Below, one piece after another: positions 41,187-54,888 of a stretch of 64,000 bases of DNA. This DNA is from Siderastrea siderea. Taxonomy: Eukaryota > Cnidaria > Anthozoa > Scleractinia > Rhizangiidae. The DNA is taken from contig OZ034968.1 in assembly GCA_964030785.1 (NCBI GenBank), positions 33,889,686-33,953,685 on the forward strand, read 5' to 3'. Below the pieces are notes generated by a model that was not told the DNA's origin, ran no database searches, and saw only the letters and a list, made by a program, of their open reading frames with translations. Both the position numbers and the translations under genes were made by a program. How positions within the stretch are numbered: position 1 is the stretch's first letter; each line of letters starts with the position of its first letter.

Positions 41187-41717
41187 GTGTACATGACAGA
41201 TTTTTTTATTTGCTTGATAGAATCTACACAGTGTCTTGATAACAACAGCGAAAAAAAATTTTTCGATATCGATTTTCTTCCCCGCGTAAAACGTGAAATT
41301 TCACTTCCGGTGGGGTACAAAACCGCGCAAGCGAAATCGGGAGACTGGGAAAAATTGTGACGTCAAAACAAGACCTCTTGTTTCGCGGTGAGCAAGTTTC
41401 TCGGTCATTTCGCTAGCTGTTTTCGTGTTGACTCTAAAGAGGTCAAACAAACTCAAAATATCCCTTTGCACTGCCACAATCATAAGAAAAAAAAATTAGA
41501 AACTTGCTTGCCGCGAAACAAGAGGTCCTTTTTTAGAAGTCACAATCTTTCCCAGTCTCCCGATTGGTTTTGTACCCCACCGGAAATAAAATTTCACGTT
41601 TTTAGACGGTTAGAACGCGGGGAAGAAAAATCGATATCAAAAAAATTTTTTTTGCTGTTGTTATCAGGACACTGTGTAGATTCTATCAAGCAAATAAAAA
41701 AATCTGTCTTATACACT
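41187..41717. mobile_element. Foldback MITE with about 215-bp arms
   Basis: Arms 41,187-41,402 and 41,499-41,717 are inverted copies with few differences around a 96-base loop. TTAA is next to both ends (41,183 and 41,718), so a piggyBac-type target is possible, though one end has an extra base. Open frames inside are inverted-repeat by-products. Confidence 0.75.
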
Positions 41718-42831
41718 TTAAAGCAGTTCCGTAAACCCTTAACGGCGTTTCAAAATGACTTGTTGCGAACTCCGGTGAGACATTAAAAGAGAGCTCAAGC
41801 TCCTTTTTCAAGAACAATAGGACTTACTTTTAGCTAATAAATCATTGTTCTCGCATCAACTACCGCGAAAATTCAAATTCAATAGACTTTTGAACAGAGA
41901 TGCTTGAAAACCCTTAACCCCTAACACAACCACACTCTCCACGTATTGTTCGCATAAAAAAAAAAACAAATCAAATGTCGTAATCTCAGAAATGCAGCGT
42001 ATTGATCGGGAGCTCTCTTTAGACTCGAGAAGGACTCGTGGATCCAAATTTGAAAACTATTTCCGCAAACAAAGGAATGTTCCCGTGGGACTTACAATGT
42101 TGACGTGGGCCTGCCCGAGCGGATGGCCTCTTGACTTAAAAGTAAACCGAATTTATTGTACTTTTTTCCGTTTTGTGCTACCAAAGGAAAACCTAGCTTA
42201 CATTATTTCTTGAACTTTGATTTGACCGATGGGTAACGGGCCAAAGCTTAGAGCGATTGACTCACGCGATGCGCGCCTTCTATCCTGCGTACAAAACAGG
42301 CCGTACGAGCAATCACGAAGACTAAAGCGCAAGAGCGCGCGACAGTTTTCCTTTGGCTCCTGCGTGGGAGGTTTCTCGCTCTATCGCCAATCGCGTGTTT
42401 TGCTCGCGCACTTGGCTAGCCAGCGATTAAGATGCTTGACTGATAGCAGTCTAAATAAAATAGCCGGTTACATCGGAAGCGCTTGCAAAGATTGCTTGGT
42501 CTACATAAAACTTAATATTTCAACAATTACTTCGTTTACTTTCTCAGTGTTACGAAGCGCAAGTCTTTCCCTTCGTTTGCAACGAATTCCGTTTACAACC
42601 CTTTTGTCGAGCGTGACTAGCGATTAGCGCTCGTTTAAAATCGCGATTCGACAAATGAAAACAGCTTGCTACCCCCGAAACGCTCGATGTCTTGTAACTG
42701 TCTGTGTTATAAAGTCACCTAGCTTGTATGAAATTAGTTTGGGTAACGTTTTTACCGAGTCATAAAAAAAATCGAAGCTCAGTTGTGACAAACGGCTTTG
42801 AATAGGGAGTGCGGCATAATTATCCACAGAG
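41718..42831. other. Non-coding stretch
   Basis: A plus-strand frame at 42,229-42,627 of 132 codons shows no domain and biased composition; not called. Nothing else. Confidence 0.35.
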
Positions 42832-44688
42832 GGGTAGCGACAAAACGTGAGGTAGGCCATGGGGTAGGCCATGGCCTATCCTATGGCCTACCGGCGGTCA
42901 CTTTCGTAGAACAATTTACTCTTAAATCTCTTGAAATCCTCAACATAATCAAGCATAAATGCGAGGGAATTGCACTTGTTACAGCAAAAATACGAGTAAG
43001 GTATATTTTGGCTCTTAAGCATAAGAGTGAACCTTGTATATGAGCATTTTTTTGTGTGGAAATTATATTAGCTTACGTGTCTATTGCTTGAAGAAGAACA
43101 AGGTCAAGGAAGCCTACAATGACGTCTTATGATTGTGATCAGTGGTACAAATTGCGTGACTGCACGGAGATTATTGTTGTTTTTGGTTGTTGGTTTCTAC
43201 TCGTTATTTAATATGGAATAAATCTGATCAATTGTAATAATTATTTTAATATGCTGGCTTATAACACAACAAAGTCTATTTAAATACTCTGTAACTTTGC
43301 TTTGCAACTTACAACATTTTCAGTTTTAGCTCAGCCAGACGGACTAAAATGCTGAGAATGAAAATATTCAGTACATATACAGTGTACACCGATAACCCGA
43401 CTGTCCGTAAAGCGAGGTGAGCTAGGTTAAATTTTTATGGGAGCTAATGTCACTCATTGTATTTGTCCATAAAAACAAATAAAGCGGGCTAATGGAAGAA
43501 AAAAATAGATGAGCCTTCTGTCGGGACAAAATTATTGTATGTAATAGCTTAAAGCGGGCGTCTCTAAAGCGGGCTTCCAAGAATGTACTCTTATCAGTTC
43601 CTTCTTCGTGCTCCCTGTAAAGAAGAACATTTTCCGGCAGATACAAGTACTCGCTGTAGTTTTGAAACATACGGTGTTTTGTATCCGATGAAAAACATGG
43701 CCTCCTACACGATTAAATGCTGAGGAATGCGTCACAAGCCAAAAAATATCTGAATGGGAAGTTATGACAAACATTGAGCTACATTGCATTCAAAAGCCGC
43801 CAACTCGTACAGTTGCAAAATACCAATTCAGCTGACGTGAAACGGGGCACATTACTGCAATTTCATACAATAATTTTGAATGAACTTCCATAGGAATATG
43901 TCCTGGTTCGACCTGGTTCCGTAAGTCCTAATAGACATGAGGTAAAAGCGGGGGGGGGGAGGGGGGTTACGCCATTATCTGACCTTAACAGGCATGTGCG
44001 GCCTGATAGGGTATGGTTCTCACAAGGTTTTGTCTTAAATGTGGTAAGGGTATACTTAATTACCACAAACAGCTCAACCACTCTATAAAGCTGTAAATAG
44101 ATTTCTAAATATCAATGTAAGAAACAGTTTATTTTTACCCCATTCTAGTCCAAGGGGTATGGTTCTCACAACGTTTTGTCTTAAATGTGCTAAGGGTATA
44201 CTTAATTACCACAAACAGCTCAACCACTCTATAAAGCTGTAAATAGATTTATAAATATCAATGTAAGAAACAGTTTATCCTTACCCCATTCTAGTCCAAG
44301 ACAGGGTGTGATTTTGGGTTAAATGTCCCTGAAAAAATCTGTTCTGTCTTAAACAGGGTTTGACCCACCTCCCTACCCGAGCATCTGTTGAGAACCCCTC
44401 CCCCGGAAAAGTGGTTGTTTCTTTCAAACTGGTCAAACTTTTTTATGACCGTCTTAAATTAAATGCAGTTGGGCATGCACATAAAAGCTACATGAAAAAT
44501 TCTTTCTTCCGTAATAAAAGATTCGAACAAGGCATTCTTAGGAAAATTCATTACTAGTAGGCTTATTGTGTGGCTTAGGCCATTTTTTTAGGTTTATAAT
44601 CTGCTGTTTTTAGGAACTGTTTTCAGAAAATTGACCACCGGTAGGCCATAGGATAGGCCATGGCCTACCCCACGTTTTGTCGCTACCC
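42832..44688. mobile_element. 1.9-kb TIR element with GGCCATGGCC palindromes
   Basis: GGGTAGCGACAAAACGTG at the left is inverted at the right end. Just inside each end are GGTAGGCCATGGCC and ATAGGCCTAC-type palindromes, one more copy on the left. Similarity of the ends spans about 70 bases. The interior holds a 147-base tandem repeat and no transposase. Confidence 0.75.
44009..44300. repeat. 147-bp tandem duplication
   Basis: GGTATGGTTCTCACAA starts copies at about 44,010 and 44,157. Both contain ACTTAATTACCACAAACAGC and end near CATTCTAGTCCAAG. Few differences, so it is recent. Confidence 0.8.
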
Positions 44689-45333
44689 GGCACAGGGCGC
44701 AGAGGAGTCAGATTTGACTGTAATGCTACTATGGGTAAATTCATCGCGCAAATCGATCTTGTTGATTCAAAACACTGAATGTGACTGAACAAAGCATCAT
44801 GCTACAGTGAAATTCTATCCGCAAGACGAAAACCGCATACAGCAATTACTGTGGGCATATCACCAGTAATTAACAGCCGACTAACATTAAAGAAAGAGGC
44901 GCTTTTTCTTCTTGGCACTTCGTGCCTCGTTTCGGAAAGCTTCGCTTTCCGGTAACGTCGCCCTTCTGGCGACCATTGTCGGCCTTTCGTTTCACCAGAC
45001 GTGTAATGTATCTAGATAGCATGAGGCATACTAGTGCGCCTTCAAATTACAGTAGAAACCCGATGCAACGAACCACTATACAACGAAGACCCCGGTACAG
45101 CGAAGAATATTTTTCAGCCCAGTAGTATTAGTCGCACGATTTCACGTTTTCACGCCGATTTGATTGTCAGTCACAACACATTGTATCGTTCCATCACCAC
45201 TGGTACCATCACGAAAAAAATAAGATGCTTATCGCAATAATCTCTCGGTTTACTAGTTTGAGGGGGGTGGGGGTCCATCAACCCCCTGTATCACGGTGGA
45301 GGTGTGACTTTGCTTGTACGTCCGACGCCGGTG
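44689..45333. other. Non-coding stretch
   Basis: ACAGTAGAAACCCGATGCAA near 45,049 resembles a pogo/Tigger terminus but I found no partner. No gene. Confidence 0.35.
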
Positions 45334-45366
45334 CCTGCGAAGTTGAACTCAAGTCAACTTCGCAGG
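45334..45366. repeat. Perfect 13-bp hairpin
   Basis: CCTGCGAAGTTGA (45,334-45,346) pairs with TCAACTTCGCAGG (45,354-45,366) with a 7-base loop; outer GCCGG and CCGGC nearly extend it. Probably part of a small element at the 3-prime edge of the BEL/Pao remnant. Confidence 0.7.
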
Positions 45367-45435
45367 CTTGCCGGCGTAAAGGTCTGCGATGGTTGTTGTT
45401 GCCGGCGGCGTATGTTCTCATTTCGGAACAGTACT

Positions 45436-45663
45436 TCAGGCAGTACCGGCGGTTATGTCGCAGGTAGTTCGACGGCATAGGAGAACTAGGCTTTTCAGAT
45501 TGTAAGCATCGCGGTAAAGTAACTTCCCACATAATGTGAGGAGCGACGCTACTCCCAGAGGGTCATAGATCCTCGCTATCTTGGCTAGAATTCCGCGCTT
45601 AGTGTTGTTGGCTTTCTCGTTTGGCACAGCTATACACTTATGGCATATCTCAGCCTGTCCCAT
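45436..45663 (-). pseudogene. BEL/Pao pol remnant, region after the RT
   Basis: The minus-strand frame has TKRGILAKIARIYDPLGVAS, the well-conserved block found between RT and RNase H in BEL/Pao polyproteins (the Peptidase_A17 family region). It follows the RT segment in order and direction but in a different frame, so the gene is broken. RNase H and integrase were not found further left, so the 3-prime half is lost or unrecognisable. Confidence 0.75.
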
Positions 45664-45804
45664 TTCAAACCGAGGAGCGCACCGCCTCCCCCTGTGACAC
45701 CCAGCTGTTGTTCGGCGAATGTTTGGTCCCCTCCATTGTCACTGGTTTCAGGAGACTCCAACTCAGGGAAGTTGGAGTGCCACTTAAGAAGCTCAAATGT
45801 TTCG

Positions 45805-46386
45805 TCAGCAAAAGATTTCTTTGGCTACAGTCTTCATTTCTCTGGCTCTAGATGTTGTTGTTCTTCCGCTGATCATGTCATCCACGTACAGGTTCTTCTT
45901 GATCTCACTGACGATTTCTGGGCACTTGTGGCTCCAGGCTTCCAAGTGTTGTTCAATGACCCCTACTAACAAGAAGGGCGAGGGAGCCAAACCGAACAAG
46001 GCTCTTGTAAATTGTAGTGTTTCTATTTCTTTTGTTTCTACATCCTTCAGCCAGTGGAATCTGTGAGCATTTCTATCGTCGGATCTGATTCGCACCTTTA
46101 AGAAGGCTTTCTTGATGTCTCCGGTGAGGGCAACTGGGTTGAAACGTCCTCGAACCAACACGCTCCACAGTTTATTTTCCAGCGGTGGACCACTGTTCAG
46201 GCATTCGTTGAGTGATGGCGTACCATCCCAGGCGTCGTATACCACTCTCAATTTGGTGGTTTCAGCGGTCTCCCGCACAACTACCTTGTGGGGAATAGAG
46301 AATTCTCGACCTTCTACAGTACTTGGGGCGCGCTCTACTATTCCCTTGGCCAACTGTTCTTGAATTACTACATCGTAATCCTTGAT
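45805..46386 (-). pseudogene. BEL/Pao reverse transcriptase remnant
   Basis: The frame includes LRVVYDAWDGTPSLNECLNSGPPL, VALTGDIKKAFLKVRI, LPFTR-like TLQFTRALFGLAPSPFLL and the catalytic NLYVDDMISG, all RT landmarks of the Pao type. It is open to a stop near 46,386; the rest of the RT N-terminus upstream is in decayed frames. Minus strand, collinear with protease and gag. Not functional. Confidence 0.85.
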
Positions 46387-46692
46387 CGACTATGTCTTCT
46401 CTAGTTTCCGTATTAGGCTGGTCAGTCTGCGCAGGCTTCCTTCCTTATTGTTAGGCAAGGGAGGACGATTTACCTTCCAGGGGAGACCGGTTTCGTACCA
46501 CCCCTCATCACTCCTGGTCTGCTGCTCTTTAAATTCTTAATAGACTACGCCTTGACCGCCTATAAGGGAATCTGCCAAGCCAAGTAAATCAAGTTTACAC
46601 AGCTCTTCATAGTCTAATCGAGAGGGTTGCGAGGTAATGGTCTATCCCAGCTTGGTATACGTTGCCACTGGATCCCATTCTCTCCTCACTCG

Positions 46693-47088
46693 CTAAGGCT
46701 CGGTGGTGCTTATTCTGAGGCATTCACTGTTTCCAGGGATAAGGTGAACCGGTAGGCGGGATCTGTCGTCAATGTCATCAATGGTCACGCCCTTTAGATG
46801 CTGATGTTTTGCTATAAGCTTCTTGTAGCGAGGGTTCTCCAACATCATGAGTTGCGGTTTTTCAAACTTGGTTACGTCTGCTTCCATCTCAAAGTCTCCA
46901 TTTACAGACTGTAGTTTGATTCGATAAACTTCCATCGTTCGATTGACTGTGCCCAACATCATCTCAATCTTGCGCATACCGGAATGGTGAAGTTTGGCTC
47001 CAATTTTCTTAAGAAGTGCGACAGAGGCGTACAAACTTCCCGCGCCGGAATCTATTAGGGCACGACATTTCACTCCTGCGACTTCCAC
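46693..47088 (-). pseudogene. BEL/Pao aspartic protease remnant
   Basis: The minus-strand frame starts VAGVKCRALIDSGAGSLYAS, carrying the ALIDSGAG active-site loop of retroviral-type aspartic proteases (DSGA rather than DTGA, as usual for the DUF1758 group). It continues as one open frame of about 131 codons to a stop at 46,693. It follows the zinc knuckles and precedes the RT, as expected for BEL/Pao. Confidence 0.8.
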
Positions 47089-47099
47089 TACAACCTCAT

Positions 47100-47345
47100 G
47101 GTTTGGCTGTCACAGATAGATGTGTGATGTCTTCTTTTGCAGTTTAAGCACGTTCTCCTCCTCTTACATTCCGTCACCTTGTGATCGGCTCCTGCGCAGT
47201 TAAAACAGAGGCGTTTTTGGATCAAAATCTTCCTTCTTTAAGTTTGCTCGGTGATTTTATTACACTCATGCGTCCTACAGTCAGCGCTCTTACAATAAAC
47301 ACATCGAAGCAGACGTATGTCCCCCTGTTGGGTGTTGTAGATTGG
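47100..47345 (-). pseudogene. BEL/Pao gag zinc knuckles
   Basis: On the minus strand, CVYCKSADCRTHEC, CFNCAGADHKVTEC and CLNCKRRHHTSIC occur in order, Cys/His clusters typical of the gag C-terminus in this group. The segment is cut at 47,345 by the foldback element; its N-terminal continuation is at 56,084. Confidence 0.75.
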
Positions 47346-47560
47346 TATGGTGCGCCGTTTGTTTCAAAATTACCCATGTCTATTGATTGACATATTTTTG
47401 GCTTTTTGTCTTATCACTGCATTGTAGCTTCACCTTGTCTTCAATGAATGTGTGGCTAATTCTACCCTGTCGTCTATTTCTGTGTTAGTTGCAATGATGT
47501 GGTCCGTTTACGACATAAAAATTGTTCGGTTTTGAACATGTAAAACCAATACTCGGCGAA

Positions 47561-48605
47561 GTTCGGTCAGTTGCATGATAACTCGGTCAGTTGTGCATTA
47601 CTCGGTCAGTTGTGTATCACTTGGTCAGTTGTGTATTATTCCGTCAGTTGTGTATCATTCTGTCGGTTGCATGATAACACTGTCAGTTATTTATCGCTTG
47701 GTCAGTTGTGTACTTCTCCGTCAGTTGTGTATTACCCCGTCAGTTGTGTAACACTCCGTCAGTTGTGTATTACTCGGTTAGTTGTGCATTACTCCGTCCG
47801 TTGTGTAACACTCGGTTGTATGACAACTCCGTCAGTGCTGTATTACTCCGTCAGTTGTGTGTTTCTCCATCAGTTGGGTAACAATTGGTCAGTTCTGTAT
47901 CATTCAGTCGGTTGTATGAAACCTCTGTTAGTTGTGTATCACTATGATCACTCGGTCACTTGTTTACTTCTTTCGGCGTCAGTTGTCTTAGACTCGGTCA
48001 GTTTTGTATACCGGCTCCGTCAGTTGTCTCAAATTCGGTCAGGTGTGTTACACTCGGCCAGTTTTATGCATTACTTGGTCAGTTGTGTATTACTCGGTCA
48101 GTTAATGTGTACTCCGACTCAGTCAGTTGTGTATTATTCCGTCAGTTGTCAGTGTAACACTCGGTCAGTTGTGTAGTACTCGGTTATTTGTGCATTACTC
48201 AGTCAGTTGTCTAGTACTCCGTCAGTTAGGTAGTACTCGGTCAGTTGTGTATTACTCTGTCAGTTGTGTATTACTCGGTTAGTTGTGTATTACTCGGTCA
48301 GCTGACAATTACTCGGTCAGTTGTGCAATACTCGATCAGTTGTGTTTCACTCAGTCAGTTGTGTATTACTCGGTCAGTTGTGTATTACTCGGTCAGTTGT
48401 GTATTTTCGGTCAGTTGTGTATTACTCGGTCAGTTGTGCATTACTCGGTCAGTTGTGTGTTACTCTGTCAGTTGTGTATTACTCAGTCAGTTGTGTATTA
48501 CTCGGTCAGTTGTGTTTTTTCGGTCAGTTGTGTATTACTCGGTCAGTTGTGCATTACTCAGTCAGTTGGGTGTTACTCGGTCAGTTGTGTATTACTCGGT
48601 CAGTA
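47561..48605 (+). repeat. 19-bp satellite, left arm
   Basis: Unit ACTCGGTCAGTTGTGTATT, roughly 54 copies by length, with many units having variant spacing. The first units are the most irregular and those near the loop the most regular. Open frames across it are artefacts of a stop-free unit. Confidence 0.95.
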
Positions 48606-48923
48606 ATATTACCTCTGTTTACCAGTGTATCGCAAAAAAACAACAAACAAACAAAAATATATGAACGTGATCCCCTTTGCGTCTTTTGTCTAGCGGGTGA
48701 TAAAAGCAGTGTTTCACGGCTGTCGTTTCACGTCACCGAACAGAGAACATGCGCTGGCATAGGAACAGACCATTAGAAAAGTTATGGGGGGGGGGGGGCG
48801 GGGGGGGGGGGGCGAAGTACAAAAAAAATATCATGCAAGGGAAATTGAGAGAAAAAATTATTTTCAGATAGTGCTGAAAGGGGAAAATATATGTAATGTC
48901 TGCATGAGTACATACACAATGGA
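48606..48923. other. Loop of the foldback element
   Basis: The only unique sequence between the arms. It has A-rich CAAACAAACAAA, a TTTCACGGCTGTCGTTTCACG segment, and a long G run interrupted by C at 48,786-48,812. No coding potential. Confidence 0.8.
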
Positions 48924-51182
48924 AAAAGTGATACACAACTGACCGAGTGCAACACAACTGACAGACTAATACACAACTGATGGAGTGATAAACAGCTGAC
49001 GGATTGTTCCACAACTGACGGAGTAATACACAACTGACAGAGCGATACACAACTAACCGAAAAACACACAACTGACCGACTAATGTACATCTGACCGAGC
49101 AATACAGCACTGACCGAGTAATTCACAGCTGACCGAGTAATGCACAACTGACCGAGGAATACACAGCTGACTGAGTAATGCACAACTGACGGAGTAATGC
49201 ATAACCGACCGAGTAATGCACAACTGACCGAGTAATGCACAACCGACCGAGTAATACACAGCTGACCGAGTAACACACAACTGACGGAGTAATGCACAAG
49301 CGACCGCGCAATACACAGCTGACCGAGTAATGCACAACCGACCGAGTAATATACAACCAAGTAATACACAACTGACCGAGTAATGCACAACTGACCGAGT
49401 AATGCACAACTGACCGAGTAATACACAACTGACCGAGTAATACTCAACCGACAGAGTAATGCACAGCTGACCGAGTAATACACAGCTGACCGAGTAATGC
49501 ACAACCGACCGAGTAATACACAGCTGACCGAGTAATACACAACTGACCGAGTAATGCATAACCGACCGAGTAATGCACAGCTGACCGAGTAATGCACAAC
49601 TGACCAAGTAATGTACAGCTGACCGAGTAATACAGAGCTGACCGAGTAATACACAACTGACGGAGTAATGCAAAACCGACCGAGTAATACACAGCTGCCC
49701 GAGTAATACACAACTGACAGAGTAAATGTACAACCGACCGAGTAATACACAGCTGACCGAGTAACACACAACTGACGGAGTAATGCACAAGCGACCGAGT
49801 AATACACAGCTGACAAGGTAATGCACAACCGACCGAGTAATACACAACCAAGTAATACACAACTGACCGAGTAATGCACAACTGACCGAGTAATACACAA
49901 CTGACCGAGTAACACTCAACTGACCGAGTAATACACAACCGCCAGAGTAATGCACAGCTGACCGAGTAATACACAGCTGACCGAGTAATACACAACTGAC
50001 CGAGTAATACACAACTGACCAAGTAATGCACAACCGACCAAGTAATACACAGCTAACTGAGTAATACACAACTGACCAAGTAATGGACAACCGACCGAGT
50101 ATTAAATGCACAGCTGACCAAGTAATATACAACTGACCGAGTAATGCACAACCGACCAAGTAATACACAGCTGACCGAGTAATGCACAACTGACGGAGTA
50201 ATACACAACTGACCGAGTAATGCACAACCGACCGAGTAATGCACGACTGACAGAGTAATACACAACTGACCGAGTAATGCACAACCGACCGAGTAATGCA
50301 CAGCTGATCGACTAATACACAACTGATCGAGTAATGCACAACCGACCGAGTAATACACAGCTGACTGAGTAATACACAACTGACCGAGTAATGCACAACT
50401 GACCGAGTAATACACAGCTGACAGAGTAATACACAATTGACGGAGTAATACACAACTAACCGAGTAATGCACAACCGACCGAGTAATGCACAACTGATCG
50501 AGTAATACGCAACTGACCGAGTAATGCACAACCGACCGAGTAATACACAGCTGAGCGAGTAGTGCACAACGGACCGAGTTATACACAACTGACCGAGTAA
50601 TACACAACTGACCGAGTAATGCACAACCGACCAAGTAATACAGAACCGACCAAGTTATACACAATTAACTGACCGAGTAATGCACAACCGACCGAGTAAT
50701 ACACAACTAACCCAGTAATGCACAACTGACCGAGTAATACACAGCTGACCGAGTAATGCACAACCGACCGAGTAATACACAACTGACCCAGTAATGCACA
50801 ACTGGCCGAGTAATACACAACTGACCGAGTAATACACAACTGACCCAGTAATGCACAACTGACCGAGTAATACACAACCGACCGAGTAATACACAACTGA
50901 CCCAGCAATGCACAACTTACCGAGTAATACACAACTGACCCAGTAATGCACAACTGATAGAGTAATACACAACCGACCAAGTAATGCACAATTGACCCAG
51001 TAATGCACAACTGACGGAGTAATACACAACCGACTGAGTAATGCACAACCGACCGAGTAATACACAACTGACCCAGTAATGCACAACTGACGGAGTAATG
51101 CACAACCGACCGAGTAATGTACAACTGACCCAGTAATGCACAACTGACGGAGTAATGCACAACCGACCGAGTAATACACAGC

Positions 51183-53788
51183 TGACCGAGTAACACACAA
51201 CTGACGGAGTAATGCACAAGCGACCAAGTAATACACAGCTGACCGAGTAATGCACAACCGACCGAGTAATATACAACCAAGTAATACACAACTGACCGAG
51301 TAATGCACAACTGACCGAGTAATGCACAACTGACCGAGTAATACACAACTGACCGAGTAATACACCACCGACAGAGTAATGCACAGCTGACCGAGTAATA
51401 CACAGCTGACCGAGTAATGCACAACCGACCGAGTAATACACAGCTGACCGAGTAATACACGACTGACTGAGTAATGCATAACCGACCGAGTAATGCACAG
51501 CTGACCGAGTAATGCACAACTGACCAAGTAATGCACAGCTGACCGAGTAATACAGAGCTGCCCGAGTAATACACAACTGACGGAGTAATGCACAACCGAC
51601 CAAGTAATACACAGCTGACCGAGTAATACACAACTGACGGAGTAATGCACAACCGACCGAGTAATACACAGCTGACTGAGTAACACACAACTGACGGAGT
51701 AATGCACAAGCGACCGAGTAATACACAGCTGACAAGGTAATGCACAACCGACCGAGTAATACACAACCAAGTAATACACAAATGACCGAGTAATGCACAA
51801 CTGACCGAGTAATGCACAACTGACCGAGTAATGCACAACTGACCGAGTAATACTCAACTGACCGAGTAATACACAACCGACAGAGTAATGCACAGCTGAC
51901 CGAGTAATACACAGCTGACCGAGTAATACACAACTGACCGAGTAATACACAACTGACCAAGTAATGCACAACCGACCAAGTAATACACAGCTGACTGAGT
52001 AATACACAACTGACCAAGTAATGGACAACCGACCGAGTATTGCACAGCTGACCGAGTAATACACAACTGACCGAGTAATGCACAACCGACCAAGTAATAC
52101 ACAACTGACCGAGTAATGCACAACCGACCGAGTAATGCACTACTGACGGAGTAATACACAACTGACCGAGTAATGCACAACCGACCGAGTAATGCACAGC
52201 TGATCGAGTAATACACAACTGACCGAGTAATGCACAACCAACCGAGTAATACACAGCTGACCGAGTAATACACAACTGACCGAGTAATGCACAACTGACC
52301 GAGTAATAGACAGCTGACAGAGGAATACACAATTGACGGAGTAATACACAACTGACCGAGTAATGCACAACCGACCGAGTAATGCACAACTGACCGAGTA
52401 ATACGCAACTGACTGAGTAATGCACAACCGACCGAGTAATACACAGCTGACCGAGTAATGCACAACGGACCGAGTTATACACAACTGACCGAGTAACACA
52501 CAACTGACGGAGTAATGCACAAGCGACCGAGTAATACACAGCTGACCGAGTAATGCACAACCGACCGAGTAATATACAACCAAGTAATACACAACTGACC
52601 GAGTAATGCACAACTGACCGAGTAATGCACAACTGACCGAGTAATACACAACTGACCGAGTAATACACCACCGACAGAGTAATGCACAGCTGACCGAGTA
52701 ATACACAGCTGACCGAGTAATGCACAACCGACCGAGTAATACACAGCTGACCGAGTAATACACGACTGACTGAGTAATGCATAACCGACCGAGTAATGCA
52801 CAGCTGACCGAGTAATGCACAACTGACCAAGTAATGCACAGCTGACCGAGTAATACAGAGCTGCCCGAGTAATACACAACTGACGGAGTAATGCACAACC
52901 GACCAAGTAATACACAGCTGACCGAGTAATACACAACTGACGGAGTAATGCACAACCGACCGAGTAATACACAGCTGACTGAGTAACACACAACTGACGG
53001 AGTAATGCACAAGCGACCGAGTAATACACAGCTGACAAGGTAATGGACAACCGACCGAGTAATACACAACCAAGTAATACACAAATGACCGAGTAATGCA
53101 CAACTGACCGAGTAATGCACAACTGACCGAGTAATGCACAACTGACCGAGTAATACTCAACTGACCGAGTAATACACAACCGACAGAGTAATGCACAGCT
53201 GACCGAGTAATACACAGCTGACCGAGTAATACACAACTGACCGAGTAATACACAACTGACCAAGTAATGCACAACCGACCAAGTAATACACAGCTGACTG
53301 AGTAATACACAACTGACCAAGTAATGGACAACCGACCGAGTATTGCACAGCTGACCGAGTAATACACAACTGACCGAGTAATGCACAACCGACCAAGTAA
53401 TACACAACTGACCGAGTAATGCACAACCGACCGAGTAATGCACTACTGACGGAGTAATACACAACTGACCGAGTAATGCACAACCGACCGAGTAATGCAC
53501 AGCTGATCGAGTAATACACAACTGACCGAGTAATGCACAACCAACCGAGTAATACACAGCTGACCGAGTAATACACAACTGACCGAGTAATGCACAACTG
53601 ACCGAGTAATACACAGCTGACAGAGGAATACACAATTGACGGAGTAATACACAACTGACCGAGTAATGCACAACCGACCGAGTAATGCACAACTGACCGA
53701 GTAATACGCAACTGACTGAGTAATGCACAACCGACCGAGTAATACACAGCTGACCGAGTAATGCACAACGGACCGAGTTATACACAAC
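51183..53788. repeat. 1,303-bp higher-order tandem duplication in the array
   Basis: Approximately 51,183-52,485 and 52,486-53,788 are near-identical: the same unit-variant string recurs at an offset of 1,303 bases, for example at 51,854-52,465 and 53,157-53,768. A more diverged third copy begins near 49,262 and ends near 50,590. 1,303 is not a multiple of 19 because some units have altered length. Confidence 0.85.
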
Positions 53789-54888
53789 TGACCGAGTAAT
53801 ACACAACTGACCGAGTAATGCACAACCGACCAAGTAATACACAACCGACCGAGTAATACACAGCTGACCAAGTAATGCACAACCGACCGAGTAATACACA
53901 ACCGACCGAGTTATACACAACTGACCGAGTAATGCACAACCGACCGAGTAATACACAACCGACCGAGTAATACACAACTAACCCATTAATGCATAACTGA
54001 CCGAGTAATACACAGCTGACCGAGTAATGCACAACCGACCGAGTAATGCACAACTGACCCAGTAATGCACAACTGACGGAGTAATGCACAACCGACCGAG
54101 TAATACACAACTGACCCAGTAATGCACAACTGACGGAGTAATGCACAACTGACGGAGTAATGCACAACCGACCGAGTAATACTCAAAGGAACGAGTGACC
54201 GAGTAATACACAACTGACCGAAAATACACAACTGACAGAGTAATACAAAAGTGAAAAAGTAATACACAACGGATTCTAGATTAATACACAACTGATTGAG
54301 TAATACGAAACTGACCGAGTAATGCACAACTGACCGAGTAATACACAACTGACCGAGTGATACACAACTGACTGAGTAACGCACAATTGACCGAAAATTC
54401 ACAACTGACCGAGTAATGCACAACTGACAGAGTACACAGAAGTGACGAAATAATACACAACGGATTCTAGATTCAGTTAATACACAACTGATTGAGTATT
54501 AATACGCAACTGACCAAGTAATACACAACTGACCGAAAACACACAAATGACGGAAAAAATTTACAACTGACCGAGTAGTGTACAACTGACCGAGTAATGC
54601 ACAACTGATGGAATTGTCATACAACTGACAGAGTGTAACACTACTGACCGAGTACTGATACACAACTGACAGTGTCATTATGCAACCGACTAATCGTGAT
54701 CCACAACTGACAGAATAATACACAACTGACCGAGTAATGTGCAACTGACCGAGTTATGCACAACTGACCCGCGAGTATTAAATGCACAACTGATCGAGTA
54801 ATGCACACCTGACCGAAAAAATACACAACTGACGGAGAAACATACAACTGACCGAATGATATACACAACTGACCGAGTAGTGCACAAC

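Noticed and set aside
41388..41786. Frames of 60-132 codons on both strands
   Set aside because: They read through the arms of a foldback MITE.
42229..42627. Plus-strand 132-codon frame as a host gene
   Set aside because: No splice or promoter context, no domain, and Ser/Arg/Leu-rich chance-like composition.
47561..48605. CRISPR-like array
   Set aside because: The units are contiguous 19-mers with no unique spacers and the context is a eukaryotic transposon.
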